From a virus: a DNA stretch of 53,402 nt. The notes below the pieces were generated by a model. That model was not told where the DNA came from. It searched no databases and saw nothing but the letters and a program-made list of their open reading frames with translations. Shown here piece after piece: positions 21,991 to 30,531 of the stretch. The translations under genes were made by a program, and so were the position numbers. Each line of letters begins with the position of its first letter. Position 1 is the first letter of the stretch. Location: IMG/VR virus record IMGVR_UViG_3300035659_000019, positions 1 through 53,402 of that record, one strand, 5' to 3'.

Positions 21991-22874
21991 TGGCAAGCCG
22001 CATCACAAGAATACAGCTCGAATCCCCATACATCAAAGCATTGTTCTACGGGCAGCCGGGCTCCACAAAAACCCGGACCGTTGCCACAGCCGCTATGGAC
22101 GAGAGACTTTCTCCCGTCCTAATGCTTGACTCAAGCGGTAATCCTATTAGCATTCGTAACTACCCACAGTTGCCGGACATCGTACAGATAGACTCACTAA
22201 CAGAGTACAATCCTATTTACGAATGGCTTGCTGCGGGTCAGCCTGAGGAACATGGTGTTCCCAAGAGCTTGGATCTTCATCCGCCAGTGCCATATAAGAC
22301 CGTTATTATTGACGGCGTTACAGGAGTTCAGCGTATGTCCTTTAGTATCGTAATCGGGACAACGAAAGCGGGTCCCGGTACGATCCAGGAGTCTGCCGAG
22401 TTTCAGCACTTCAACAAGGTACTCGCGCAGATGGTTACGTTCGCCAAGCTGTTCTATAGTCTTCATATGAACGTACTCATTACGTCCCTCGAGAGGGAAG
22501 ACGTGGACGAAGCAACTAAGACTATCCACTACAAACCTCTCTTATGGGGTCAGAGCGCTGGCGAGGTTCCTGGTTACGCGTACCTTGTTTCAAGGCTCGT
22601 CCATCGTGCTCGGCTAGAAAACAAGGACAAGATGGACCTAGAGGAGGCACATCGCCTTCATATCATCGAAGACTCAATTGGCGTCGGCACTGTCTCAGTT
22701 GCGTTATTCAGACCAACTGGCAAGTATATCGCAAAGGACCAATACGGCAAGTGTGGTCCGTTCATGGTGAATCCTACCATGACCAAAATTCTCGACAAGA
22801 TTCTGGCCGTTGAGCCAGTTCTTGAGGCGGGTGCAAACCCAACTAATCCTACCCCAGAAAGGAACCTAACCTAA
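21990..22874 (+). CDS. Sak4-like RecA-fold ATPase
   Basis: 294 residues. Walker A GQPGSTKT (21-28), Walker B TVIIDG (104-109) and an overall layout of phage AAA_24/Sak4 single-strand annealing ATPases. Works with an SSB-type protein in strand annealing and recombination-dependent replication. Next to the DUF669 protein and the Cas4-like nuclease, the usual partners. ATG overlaps the upstream stop; its ribosome site lies in the homing endonuclease gene. Confidence 0.85.
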   Translation: MASRITRIQLESPYIKALFYGQPGSTKTRTVATAAMDERLSPVLMLDSSGNPISIRNYPQLPDIVQIDSLTEYNPIYEWLAAGQPEEHGVPKSLDLHPPVPYKTVIIDGVTGVQRMSFSIVIGTTKAGPGTIQESAEFQHFNKVLAQMVTFAKLFYSLHMNVLITSLEREDVDEATKTIHYKPLLWGQSAGEVPGYAYLVSRLVHRARLENKDKMDLEEAHRLHIIEDSIGVGTVSVALFRPTGKYIAKDQYGKCGPFMVNPTMTKILDKILAVEPVLEAGANPTNPTPERNLT

Positions 22875-23284
22875 TGCCTGCTATTGATTTTTCCCAAGTC
22901 CAAGACCTAACCCCTATCCCGCAAGCTTCCTACCCTATGGAGATCGTTGCCGCAGAGGTTGGTGAGTCGAAGAAGGGTTTCGCTAAGATCGACCTTCGGT
23001 GGAAAGTGCTCGAAGGTGAGTTTGAAGGTCGTCAGATTTTCGACTCCATGAGCTTCCACCCCGACGCTCTGTGGAAGACGAAGGCGGTCCTTAAGGCTCT
23101 AAACTTCCCCGACGATTTCGCCGGTGAGGTCGGGCCTGAAGATCTCCTAAATCGCCAAGCGACGGTGTACGTATCTGTTGAGACTGGTCGAATCGATCCG
23201 GCCACTCAGGAGCCGTACCCCGATCGTAATCGGGTTGTCAAGGTCAAGCCGCTCGGCCAAACCATGAGCTCGCTGCTCGCCTAA
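22874..23284 (+). CDS. DUF669-like protein, probable ssDNA-binding partner
   Basis: 136 residues, beginning MPAIDFSQVQDLTPIPQ and continuing with a YPMEIVAAE.. KIDLRWKVLEGEF..GRQIFD pattern, typical of DUF669 proteins that follow Sak4-type ATPases in phages. It has no acidic SSB tail. ATG overlaps the previous stop (TAATG). Confidence 0.8.
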   Translation: MPAIDFSQVQDLTPIPQASYPMEIVAAEVGESKKGFAKIDLRWKVLEGEFEGRQIFDSMSFHPDALWKTKAVLKALNFPDDFAGEVGPEDLLNRQATVYVSVETGRIDPATQEPYPDRNRVVKVKPLGQTMSSLLA

Positions 23285-23302
23285 CAACTCCATATAGACA
23301 CA

Positions 23303-23338
23303 AGACCCCTTCTAACCCGCCGGGAGGGGTCTCTTTGT
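23303..23338 (+). terminator. Terminator-like hairpin before the primase gene
   Basis: AGACCCCT (23303-23310) and AGGGGTCT (23325-23332) pair, followed by CTTTGT. It overlaps the likely ribosome site of the primase-helicase, so it may attenuate rather than end transcription. Confidence 0.6.
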
Positions 23339-23339
23339 C

Positions 23340-25745
23340 GTGATGACCATGGACCCAAAGACGAATGCGTTTCTCACCCACTTTAAGTTCGGCGAGGGTT
23401 TGTTGGCTATCCTTACTGGCTCGCCGCCTCAGGCAGTCGCTTACTGTAAGGATATTCCGGAGACTCTACCGACTAATGAGGATGTCTACTTCGGCCCCGC
23501 AATGCGTAACAAACAGGGGAACACGAAGGACGACGTACTCGGTACAGTGGCTCTGTGGGTCGACGTTGATGATATGCAGAGACCACTATATACACTACCG
23601 CCTAGCGCGATGGTCTTTAGTGGACATGGATGGCATCTCTACTGGCTCCTTAAGGAGCCTCTAACAGACATACAAAGAATCGAAGAGCTCAACCAACTGC
23701 TAGCCAAGGATGTGCCTACGGCTGATCCAGCATGTTGGAACGTAAATAGGGTCCTACGCATTCCTGGGACCATCAATACGAAAGATCCAAGAGCCGATGT
23801 CGTACTCCGCAGCGATAATGCTCTACGATACATTCCTGATGACATTGCGGTACTGGGACACCTGGATCGCGCCGCCAAACATAAAATTCGGACGGGCGAC
23901 TCTCGAGGATTCCGATCTAGGAGCGAACGTGACTGGTCTATCATAACGGACTTAGTCTCCGCTGGCGCTACTGACGAATTGATACTTCTAATATTCAGTA
24001 ACCAGCCATGTGGAGATAAAGTTCGTGAGGCTCCTGATCAGTACCTAGAGCATACCATCGAAAAGATTCGAGCCAAGGTAACGGCTGGACATCCGCCGCC
24101 TGCAGGCTCAGCTATCGAGGAGCACGATGACGGCTACTACATGTGGTCACGCAGAGCAGTTAGGAGAGTTAGTACGTTCCTAATCGAACCAGTACTTCTT
24201 CTTGACGGCTCTGCATATCAAGCGGAAGACGCTATTGTGGGCAAAGTCAAAGCTAGCGGTTACACTTGGGACAACACAACATTCTCAAGGAGTGCGTTCA
24301 CGTCGATCCCAAAACTCGACAAGGAATGTCCGATGGCCGCTTGGCAATGGCTAGGCAGAGATGAGGATGTCCGGGCTCTGTTACCGTACCTCCTAGCTCA
24401 ACTACAAGAGAAAGGTCTTCCTAAAATAATGGCGAGCCCCTCTCTGGGGCTACATTACGTGCATGACGTACCCTACTTCCTTGGCGACAAGCAAGTGTTG
24501 AGCGGAGATCAGTTATGGGACGGCTTCAGTGGACCTATAGCTTGGTTACCGTCAAAGCGCGAGCATCCAAAACTAGACTTAAGGCCTGACGTGAACGAGC
24601 ATGAGCTCGAGATCCTACGGTCATTGGTACCGTATCTGAACGAACCCCAGGCAGTCTGGCCTATCTTGGGATGGTACGCAGCGGCGTGTATTAAACCATG
24701 GCTCGAGGTTAAAGGGTACCGCTTTCCCATTCTAAATGTAGTCGGTACGAAAGGGTCAGGTAAGACAACGTTGATACAACGTATCTTCATGCCATTATTT
24801 GGTCAGCTAGATCCCAGGAGCTACGACGCAGGTACGACACGATTTGTTACATTAGCACTGATGGGAGCATCGAATGCAATACCGGTCGCTTTTAGCGAGT
24901 TCCGTTACGATACTGTAGAACGGTTTATCCGCTTCATCCTGTTAGCCTACGATACTGGGCATGACCCACGTGGGCGTGGTGACCAGACTACCGTAGATTA
25001 TGCCTTATCCGCACCGTTTACGGTGGACGGTGAAGACTTAATTGAGGACCCGGCCGCGCGAGAACGTATAGTGGTTTGCCACTTACATCCTAACATGATC
25101 GCAGAAGGTTCGGACTCTTACAAAGCCTACAACGAGTTCCGGAACTGTATCCCGCCTCACTTTGGAGGGCACTTCATTCAGCTAGTCCTACGAGCAATGC
25201 AGTCAGGCGAACTGGAGACTCTCCTTGGGTGGTGTCGCGAAGTAGTGTTCTCGCAGTTTCCATCTAAGCTACCAGATCGAGTGAGACAGAATCACATAGT
25301 GTCTTATCTCGGTTGTGTACTTTGGTGTCGTGCCGTTAATATGGAACCGCCTTCGCCAGAGATTCTAACTAGATCGATCGCAAGCGTATACGATATAGCG
25401 ACGGGGAGAGCCCGCACGCTCGCAGACGCGATGGTCGAAGATGTTGTGAATGCCTGTGCGCAGACGACGTTGGCAATACGCTATGTGGTATTAGACGACG
25501 GTAGGACCCTATACTTCCAGCTATCCTCGGCACACAGCTGGTGGTTATCTGCTAGACGTCGCCAAGGCCGAGGCGCCTTGGAAAGAGATGCAATCCGGTC
25601 ACAAATGAAGGAAGCTCCATACATACGCGAGCCTAAGGTAATCGAGGGTACGTGGATGTACGGAGTTAGTTTAGTAGCAGCACAAGAGAGCGGATTAGAT
25701 GTACCTGATTACATCAACACCCGCGAGTTGAAAGTGAGGTTCTAA
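23340..25745 (+). CDS. Primase-helicase (RepB-type primase fused to P-loop helicase)
   Basis: 801 residues. The N-terminal half has archaeo-eukaryotic primase features: WVDVDD (73-78), SGHGWHLYW (94-102) and RVLRIPGTINTK (137-148). The C-terminal part holds a Walker A, VGTKGSGKTT (468-477), of a DUF927/SF3-like helicase. It would lay primers and unwind DNA at the phage origin. Start uncertain: GTG 23340, ATG 23343 and ATG 23349 are all possible, and the upstream site is AGGGG in the hairpin. Confidence 0.85.
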   Translation: MMTMDPKTNAFLTHFKFGEGLLAILTGSPPQAVAYCKDIPETLPTNEDVYFGPAMRNKQGNTKDDVLGTVALWVDVDDMQRPLYTLPPSAMVFSGHGWHLYWLLKEPLTDIQRIEELNQLLAKDVPTADPACWNVNRVLRIPGTINTKDPRADVVLRSDNALRYIPDDIAVLGHLDRAAKHKIRTGDSRGFRSRSERDWSIITDLVSAGATDELILLIFSNQPCGDKVREAPDQYLEHTIEKIRAKVTAGHPPPAGSAIEEHDDGYYMWSRRAVRRVSTFLIEPVLLLDGSAYQAEDAIVGKVKASGYTWDNTTFSRSAFTSIPKLDKECPMAAWQWLGRDEDVRALLPYLLAQLQEKGLPKIMASPSLGLHYVHDVPYFLGDKQVLSGDQLWDGFSGPIAWLPSKREHPKLDLRPDVNEHELEILRSLVPYLNEPQAVWPILGWYAAACIKPWLEVKGYRFPILNVVGTKGSGKTTLIQRIFMPLFGQLDPRSYDAGTTRFVTLALMGASNAIPVAFSEFRYDTVERFIRFILLAYDTGHDPRGRGDQTTVDYALSAPFTVDGEDLIEDPAARERIVVCHLHPNMIAEGSDSYKAYNEFRNCIPPHFGGHFIQLVLRAMQSGELETLLGWCREVVFSQFPSKLPDRVRQNHIVSYLGCVLWCRAVNMEPPSPEILTRSIASVYDIATGRARTLADAMVEDVVNACAQTTLAIRYVVLDDGRTLYFQLSSAHSWWLSARRRQGRGALERDAIRSQMKEAPYIREPKVIEGTWMYGVSLVAAQESGLDVPDYINTRELKVRF

Positions 25746-26059
25746 TGGATGGAAGAGTAACGTTGCGGTCAGCCGTAAAGAGCCAGCTCCAGACCTTGAA
25801 ATCGGAGACGGCTTTCTATTACGGCGAGGTTGTTGAAATAAAGGGCGTGAAGTTTACCATAACGCGTATGAACAACTCTACGCTATGTGTACACCCCATC
25901 AATAAGTTCCGGCATTTCGCTGGCATTCTTTTAGTAGAGGAGAGTGAACATGTTACAACAGGTGTTGCAGATTCAGAAGGAACTGGCGCCCCCGAGAGCA
26001 GTAGTACTCCTGTCGGGCGGGATGGACAGCACGACGTGCCTGTCCCAAGCAATCCGTGA
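25745..26059 (+). CDS. Unknown protein overlapping queC
   Basis: 104 residues; ATG overlaps the primase stop (TAATG). The first 68 residues look like a normal small beta-rich protein (YYGEVVEIKGVKFTITRM). The last 36 run out of frame into queC and are low-complexity Ser/Gly/Pro. The 110-nt overlap is unusual here, so the true protein may once have ended near 25950. Confidence 0.6.
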   Translation: MDGRVTLRSAVKSQLQTLKSETAFYYGEVVEIKGVKFTITRMNNSTLCVHPINKFRHFAGILLVEESEHVTTGVADSEGTGAPESSSTPVGRDGQHDVPVPSNP

Positions 26060-26723
26060 CGGGAACGACGAGATCTTAGCGGTTACGTGTTTCTATGGAA
26101 GCAAACACGCCGCTGCAGAGGTTGGCGCTTCACGTCAGATCGTGGAGTGGTATAACAGTCGTGGCATAGCGAAGGTCGACCAACGAATCATCGAGCTACC
26201 TAATATCTTTAGAGGGTCGGGCTCGGCACTTATGAACGAGGTCAATATGCCACAGATGTCCTACGCAGACATACACGAGTCCTTTGGTCCTAGTCCAACG
26301 GTCGTACCGTTTCGCAATGCCAACCTTATCTCGGTAGCGACAACGCTCGCTATCGGCTTCAAGGCCACATCCGTATACATCGCTGCACACGCAGATGATG
26401 CACACAACTGGGCCTATCCTGATTGCACACCAGAGTTCCTGGGTGCGATGGCTGCTGCCGTGTACATAGGTTCGTACCATGCAGTTACCCTACGGTTTCC
26501 GTTCGTCTGGATGACCAAGGCCAACATCGTTGCGTGCGCGGAGATGGCGCCCTACGCTCCTCTCGGGCTCACCTGGTCTTGTTACGAAGACGGGCTACAA
26601 CAATGTGGTACTTGCCCAACGTGTATCGAACGTATCCACGCTTTTAGGGTGAACGGTTGGAAGGATCGACGTACTTACGAAGCTCCAGTCGATTGGATGA
26701 ATCTCCCGGAGTTTCCATATTAG
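25950..26723 (+). CDS. queC: QueC, 7-cyano-7-deazaguanine (preQ0) synthase
   Basis: Makes preQ0 from CDG, ATP and ammonia. 257 residues. PP-loop SGGMDST (22-28); PFRNANLISVA (120-130); zinc site of four Cys: C211, C219, C222, C225 (CYEDGLQQCGTCPTC). ATG 25950 is favoured by GAGGAG seven bases upstream; a GTG at 25944 is less likely. No fused amidotransferase domain. First gene of the deazaguanine cluster. Confidence 0.95.
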   Translation: MLQQVLQIQKELAPPRAVVLLSGGMDSTTCLSQAIRDGNDEILAVTCFYGSKHAAAEVGASRQIVEWYNSRGIAKVDQRIIELPNIFRGSGSALMNEVNMPQMSYADIHESFGPSPTVVPFRNANLISVATTLAIGFKATSVYIAAHADDAHNWAYPDCTPEFLGAMAAAVYIGSYHAVTLRFPFVWMTKANIVACAEMAPYAPLGLTWSCYEDGLQQCGTCPTCIERIHAFRVNGWKDRRTYEAPVDWMNLPEFPY

Positions 26724-26731
26724 GAGGATGT

Positions 26732-26977
26732 ATGAACTTCTTCAAAGACTCAACTACCAAAGACCTGCAAGAGATACTGACAGGTGTGGCCGCTCACGGC
26801 ACGCGACAGTTGGTCCAGAGAGTTTGGGCTGTAATTACTCTGACGGCCTGGTTTTCTCTGATGGCCTGCTTTTGGCTTCACATGTTTGCTACGGACGTAA
26901 AGGTAGTAGGTCCTTCCATCTTCTTCGCCGTTGTATTCATTAGTTGCGTAATCATCATACAAGGAGGTCCGAGATGA
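26732..26977 (+). CDS. Small two-span membrane protein
   Basis: 81 residues with two hydrophobic segments (VWAVITLTAWFSLMACFWLHMF; IFFAVVFISCVIIIQ) after a charged N-terminus. AGGAGGATGT precedes the ATG. It sits between queC and queD; two spans recall class II holins, but its place suggests another, unknown role. Confidence 0.6.
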   Translation: MNFFKDSTTKDLQEILTGVAAHGTRQLVQRVWAVITLTAWFSLMACFWLHMFATDVKVVGPSIFFAVVFISCVIIIQGGPR

Positions 26978-27399
26978 CCGTTACTATATCGCGTGAGTAC
27001 TCGTTCAGCGCAGCACACCGCCTTGAGGGGCATCCCCAGTGCGGTCGTATGCATGGCCACAACTACGTAGTCGAGGTGATCGTCGAGGCAAGCATCTTCG
27101 AGCTATCGCCGAACGGCATGATCCTAGACTATCATGACCTCGACGAGATTGTCAAGCCCATCGTTGCACTACTGGATCATCGTTACCTTGTTAGCGATGC
27201 GAATGCTCGTGCTGGCGACGTTTACTATAAGGCAGTACCTCGTGACTGCTATCTCATGGATGTCGAGCAAACTACGGCGGAGCTCATTGCGGGATGGTTC
27301 TTTGCAAAGCTTGAGGTACACTACCGGCTAAAGCATTACGGGATAGTTGTGATCATCTCAGAGACTCCAAAGAGCAAGGCCGCATATGCGGCAGACTGA
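26974..27399 (+). CDS. queD: QueD, 6-carboxytetrahydropterin synthase
   Basis: Second step of preQ0 synthesis (dihydroneopterin triphosphate to CPH4). 141 residues from the ATG after GGAGGTCC. Zinc ligands H15, H27, H29 (SAAHRL; GRMHGHNY), catalytic C23, DYHDLDEIVKP, LLDHRYL (D68, H69), and E130 in SETP. Full length for the family. Confidence 0.95.
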   Translation: MTVTISREYSFSAAHRLEGHPQCGRMHGHNYVVEVIVEASIFELSPNGMILDYHDLDEIVKPIVALLDHRYLVSDANARAGDVYYKAVPRDCYLMDVEQTTAELIAGWFFAKLEVHYRLKHYGIVVIISETPKSKAAYAAD

Positions 27400-27438
27400 T
27401 CTACGCCTAAAGGAGCTAAATAAGACAGGAGGTGAACT

Positions 27439-27792
27439 GTGAAGCAGGTCGATCTGGCCTATGCGGCAGGGTTCTTTGACGGAGAAGGGTCTATTACGAT
27501 CTCGAACAAAGGCGGTTATGTTCGAATCGAGGTAGCCGTCTCTCAAAAACTGCCTGCAGTACTCCAGTGGTGGGAGACTCACTTTGACGGCAATACATAT
27601 CACAGCGTAGTCTCCCAGTGGAAGATTCATGGCTCTAAAGGCGTCGCACTCTTAACGTTACTTCTCCCGTATCTTATCGTTAAGAATGTCGACGCTCAAG
27701 AGGCAATTCATATATGGTCGATACGAGCTGACCGCGAGCTCACGACACAACTAATCAATGAAAGGAAGGTTCGACGTGGTAAAGTTTCTTGA
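27439..27792 (+). CDS. LAGLIDADG homing endonuclease 3 (GTG start)
   Basis: 117 residues with AAGFFDGEGSIT (about 9-20). Diverged from the two copies at 21565 and 31457. GTG 27439 follows AGGAGGTG. Its last 17 nt overlap the next gene, whose ribosome site lies inside it. Free-standing, between queD and the gene at 27776. Confidence 0.82.
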   Translation: MKQVDLAYAAGFFDGEGSITISNKGGYVRIEVAVSQKLPAVLQWWETHFDGNTYHSVVSQWKIHGSKGVALLTLLLPYLIVKNVDAQEAIHIWSIRADRELTTQLINERKVRRGKVS

Positions 27793-28165
27793 TGTCAATC
27801 CCGATGAGTTTGATAATACCCGAGAAGGCAGACGTGGACGTGTTGCGTATCCTATCCTAAAAGAGTTCCTTGAGACAGGCAAGTTCATGGCCCAGCTTGA
27901 TCGAACGGGAATGCAACAGTCGTTCCAGTCTCTCTGCAGTACGCTAAATGCGTACATCCGTAACCATGTTATGCCAATCAAGATTATCACCCGACAGATG
28001 CAAATCTACCTGATGCGGCTTGACGTGGATAAAGAAGGTAAGGCCATCCCAGACTGGGTTGCTAAGAGCCTCGGAGCTCCGCTCCTTCTAGGTGAGGCTC
28101 CCGTAATCGATGCTGCGGAAGTCCAAAAGCGGATGGCAGTTGAAATCAACAAGAGTACGAAATGA
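27776..28165 (+). CDS. Unknown phage-type protein
   Basis: 129 residues from GTG 27776, which has GAAAGGAAGG six bases upstream; an in-frame ATG at 27758 has no such site. It begins VKFLDVNPDEFDNTREG and continues GRVAYPILKEFLET.. LDRTGMQQSFQSLCSTL.. YIRNH, which reads like a conserved phage protein with a helical core. No function known to me. Overlaps the DJ-1-like gene by 4 nt. Confidence 0.65.
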   Translation: MVKFLDVNPDEFDNTREGRRGRVAYPILKEFLETGKFMAQLDRTGMQQSFQSLCSTLNAYIRNHVMPIKIITRQMQIYLMRLDVDKEGKAIPDWVAKSLGAPLLLGEAPVIDAAEVQKRMAVEINKSTK

Positions 28166-28821
28166 ACGTTCTTGTTGTATGTGCTAAGCGTTATAACGGC
28201 CACGAACTTTGGGTTACCTTGGGTGTGCTTCAATCTAGAGGGCACACCTCCGAGGTCGTTTCAACGCAAACCCTTATCTCGGACGAGGTTACTGGACAGG
28301 CTAATACCATCAAACGGACTCTCGACGACGTAGCAACCCTCGAAGGCTTCGATGCTCTCGTATTTGTTTCGGGCAATATGCAAGATACAGAGGCGCACTG
28401 GAAGCACCCAAGGACGTTAGCCTATGTGCATGAGGCCATCGAGCGTAACCTGCCTATAGCCGCAATCTGCTGCTCCGTTCCTATTGTCAAGGAGGCTGTA
28501 AAGGGGAAGCGAGTCTCCTTCTTTCCTCTCGTACGCTCTCGTGAGATTCTTAGAAACGCGGGTGCAATACTTCAAACAGTAACTATAAGTGTCGACGGGA
28601 AGCTCGTTACTGCGGAGCACCAGATGGCTACACAGGTCTGGGTGGAAGAATTCTGCAATGTGCTCGATGGTACGGAGTCGAGCCTGCATCTCGTTGACTC
28701 TGGCTACAAGCCAAAAGGGCGTGAACGTAAGGCGATCCCGGAACTCGAGCACCTTCGGCAAATCGTTCGCAAGACAGGACGGACGGATATCGATGATACC
28801 AAACCTAGTAAAGGAACGTAG
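28162..28821 (+). CDS. DJ-1/PfpI-like protein (class I glutamine amidotransferase fold)
   Basis: 219 residues. Rossmann-like start (MNVLVVCAKRYNGHELWVTL); GFDALVFVSGN (62-72); nucleophile-elbow AICCS (101-105), where most relatives have AICHG; and a C-terminal KLVTAEHQMATQVWVEEF, matching the final PfpI motif. The family holds glyoxalases, peptidases and amidotransferase-like enzymes, so substrate cannot be read off. It lies between queD and queE, coupled by ATGA overlap, so it may act on a deazaguanine intermediate or product (inference). Confidence 0.75.
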   Translation: MNVLVVCAKRYNGHELWVTLGVLQSRGHTSEVVSTQTLISDEVTGQANTIKRTLDDVATLEGFDALVFVSGNMQDTEAHWKHPRTLAYVHEAIERNLPIAAICCSVPIVKEAVKGKRVSFFPLVRSREILRNAGAILQTVTISVDGKLVTAEHQMATQVWVEEFCNVLDGTESSLHLVDSGYKPKGRERKAIPELEHLRQIVRKTGRTDIDDTKPSKGT

Positions 28822-29050
28822 CGATAAGTACGGTGAAGCCTGGCTAACTACAGGCGAGATCGCACGCGACCTAGATGCAGTCGGTCGCCTTCCTGCCTTC
28901 GCTCTGTTCCCTTGGTTAATAATCCTGAACAAGCTTATCCGGGCGCTCACGTCTCCGTACCACATCGATCACTGGAGAGACATTGCTGGTTACGCTTACA
29001 TAGTTACTGAGCACTTAGAAAAGGTGCAACATGACAAAGTACAAGGTTAA
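28793..29050 (+). CDS. MazG/DUF6378-like phage protein
   Basis: 85 residues. Pattern: RSDKYGEAW near the start, then LIILNKLIRALTSPYHIDHWRDIAGYAYIV, typical of DUF6378/MazG-like proteins, which are related to nucleotide pyrophosphohydrolases; the usual metal-binding EExxE is not evident. Starts inside the previous gene and ends inside queE, so tightly coupled. Confidence 0.6.
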   Translation: MIPNLVKERSDKYGEAWLTTGEIARDLDAVGRLPAFALFPWLIILNKLIRALTSPYHIDHWRDIAGYAYIVTEHLEKVQHDKVQG

Positions 29051-29690
29051 CGAAATATTTCATTCAATCCAGGGTGAAGGTTACTGGTCAGGACGGCCGG
29101 CAACCTTCATCCGTCTTCAAGGATGCAACCTAACCTGCAACTGGTGTGATACGAAGTACGCACTAGGAGCAGGTGGTGAATGGATGGACACGAGAGAGGT
29201 CACCCGCCAGATTCGTATCGGCAATATGGCTGTTATTACTGGCGGCGAGCCGATGCTCTGGGATCTCGAGGAGCTTTTAGCGAACCTTGCGTTCCTTGGT
29301 GTCTACACCCAAATCGAGACGAACGGCACGCTAAAGCCGCTCTATATATCGGAGCCTAATTGGCTTACTGTATCTCCTAAGCCCGTATGTCCGATAGCAT
29401 CGGATAAAGTACTCCCTGCCCAGTTAGCTTTTAGGCAGCCTTGGGAAGTAAACGAGTACTACTATACGTACGCAAACGAGTTCAAGTGGGTTGTAGACGG
29501 TGATCTTAGCTTCGACTGTGTCGAAGCCGCGTGGAGGCGATGCCGTAGAAAGCGACCGCCTGTTTTCTCCCTAATGCCAGAGGGCTGTCCGCCCAAACCC
29601 GAGTTTGTACATCTTGCTCTAGTCTGGCTCGAGAAACATCCTGCCTGGCGTTACTCGGATCGACTACAGTGGAGGATAGGTGTGAAATGA
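29031..29690 (+). CDS. queE: QueE, 7-carboxy-7-deazaguanine synthase (radical SAM)
   Basis: Turns CPH4 into CDG using SAM. 219 residues. FHSIQGEG (10-17); CxxxCxxC cluster motif C32-C36-C39; ITGGEP (69-74). The end has the usual QueE pattern (SLMPEG, then DRLQWRIG). Overlaps the preceding gene by 20 nt. Confidence 0.95.
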   Translation: MTKYKVNEIFHSIQGEGYWSGRPATFIRLQGCNLTCNWCDTKYALGAGGEWMDTREVTRQIRIGNMAVITGGEPMLWDLEELLANLAFLGVYTQIETNGTLKPLYISEPNWLTVSPKPVCPIASDKVLPAQLAFRQPWEVNEYYYTYANEFKWVVDGDLSFDCVEAAWRRCRRKRPPVFSLMPEGCPPKPEFVHLALVWLEKHPAWRYSDRLQWRIGVK

Positions 29691-29845
29691 ACGACAGATG
29701 TCTCTACTGCGGTCGCGAGCTACCTGATGGCATGATAAAGGACGGCCTTTGTAAACGCTGTCACGAGATTTTTTATGGCAGCGGCGATGTTCCCGAGCCG
29801 CTACCAGACGACATAGAAGAAGAGGAGGAAGACGACGATGAGTGA
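29687..29845 (+). CDS. Tiny zinc-knuckle protein with acidic tail (first of a pair)
   Basis: 52 residues. CLYC (5-8) and CKRC (22-25) form a compact zinc site; the last 12 residues are nearly all Asp/Glu. The ATG overlaps the queE stop (ATGA). The next gene repeats the same layout, so the pair probably arose by duplication. Possible DNA- or protein-mimic tail; function unknown. Confidence 0.7.
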   Translation: MNDRCLYCGRELPDGMIKDGLCKRCHEIFYGSGDVPEPLPDDIEEEEEDDDE

Positions 29846-29990
29846 ACCTAGAAAGTGCGAATGTTGTGGCGCACCGCTATTCCCTTGGCAGGCACGCCTT
29901 TGTGCCACTTGCCTCCAGAAGTTCATGAATAGCGGTGGCTGCTCTCCTATACCAGAAACAGATGAGGAGGACGACGATGACGACGAATAA
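29838..29990 (+). CDS. Tiny zinc-knuckle protein with acidic tail (second of a pair)
   Basis: 50 residues. Cysteines at 7, 9, 10, 22 and 25 (CECCG; CATC), then a run of Asp/Glu at 42-50. Starts inside the preceding gene and ends inside folE. Same plan as 29687-29845 with little sequence identity outside the cysteines and tail. Confidence 0.7.
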   Translation: MSEPRKCECCGAPLFPWQARLCATCLQKFMNSGGCSPIPETDEEDDDDDE

Positions 29991-30531
29991 CGTTAGTGAG
30001 CTTACTACCATCTTAGCTACGATTTTCGGCAAGGAATGTTTCGATGATTCTGTCTCCAGTACTGCAAGCCGCGTACTTCGGTATTGGGGTGAGTTTCAGC
30101 CCAAAAGTGAGATAGACTTCGAGTTTACAGTCTTTCCAGCAACCGTCAACCAGCTCATAATCGTCAAAGACATTGAGCTGGAATCCATATGTGCACACCA
30201 CCTGCTGCCGTTTTACGGCAATGCTCACGTAGGATATATTCCTAATGAGCTAATGGTGGGGCTGAGCAAGATACCACGCCTAGTAGAGTTCTGGGCACGT
30301 CGCCCCACTACACAAGAGCAACTAACTGCGAACATAGCATCGGACTTGAAACATCGTCTCGCTGCTATGGGCGTCGCAGTAACCATTGAGGCTAGGCACA
30401 CGTGCATGTCGTGCCGCGGCGTACGTAAGCACAATGGTGTAATGATAACGAGCGAGATGCGTGGAGTATTCCTTACCGCTGAAGCAGCTCGATCGGAATT
30501 CCTAAACCTGATTGCGAGGGATCGTATATGA
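29977..30531 (+). CDS. folE: FolE, GTP cyclohydrolase I
   Basis: Entry step: GTP to dihydroneopterin triphosphate. 184 residues from ATG 29977, which lies in the acidic tail of the upstream gene; the longer in-frame start at 29935 is disfavoured because it would run through that gene. Zinc/catalytic C72, H74, H75 (SICAHHLLPFYG), SKIPRLVEFWARRPTTQEQLT, and C143 in HTCMSCRGV. Its presence means the phage does not rely on host folate enzymes. Confidence 0.95.
   Translation: MTTNNVSELTTILATIFGKECFDDSVSSTASRVLRYWGEFQPKSEIDFEFTVFPATVNQLIIVKDIELESICAHHLLPFYGNAHVGYIPNELMVGLSKIPRLVEFWARRPTTQEQLTANIASDLKHRLAAMGVAVTIEARHTCMSCRGVRKHNGVMITSEMRGVFLTAEAARSEFLNLIARDRI

Noticed and set aside
26732-26977. Holin of the lysis module
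   Set aside because: Two spans fit, but the location between queC and queD and the better candidate at 34524 argue against it.
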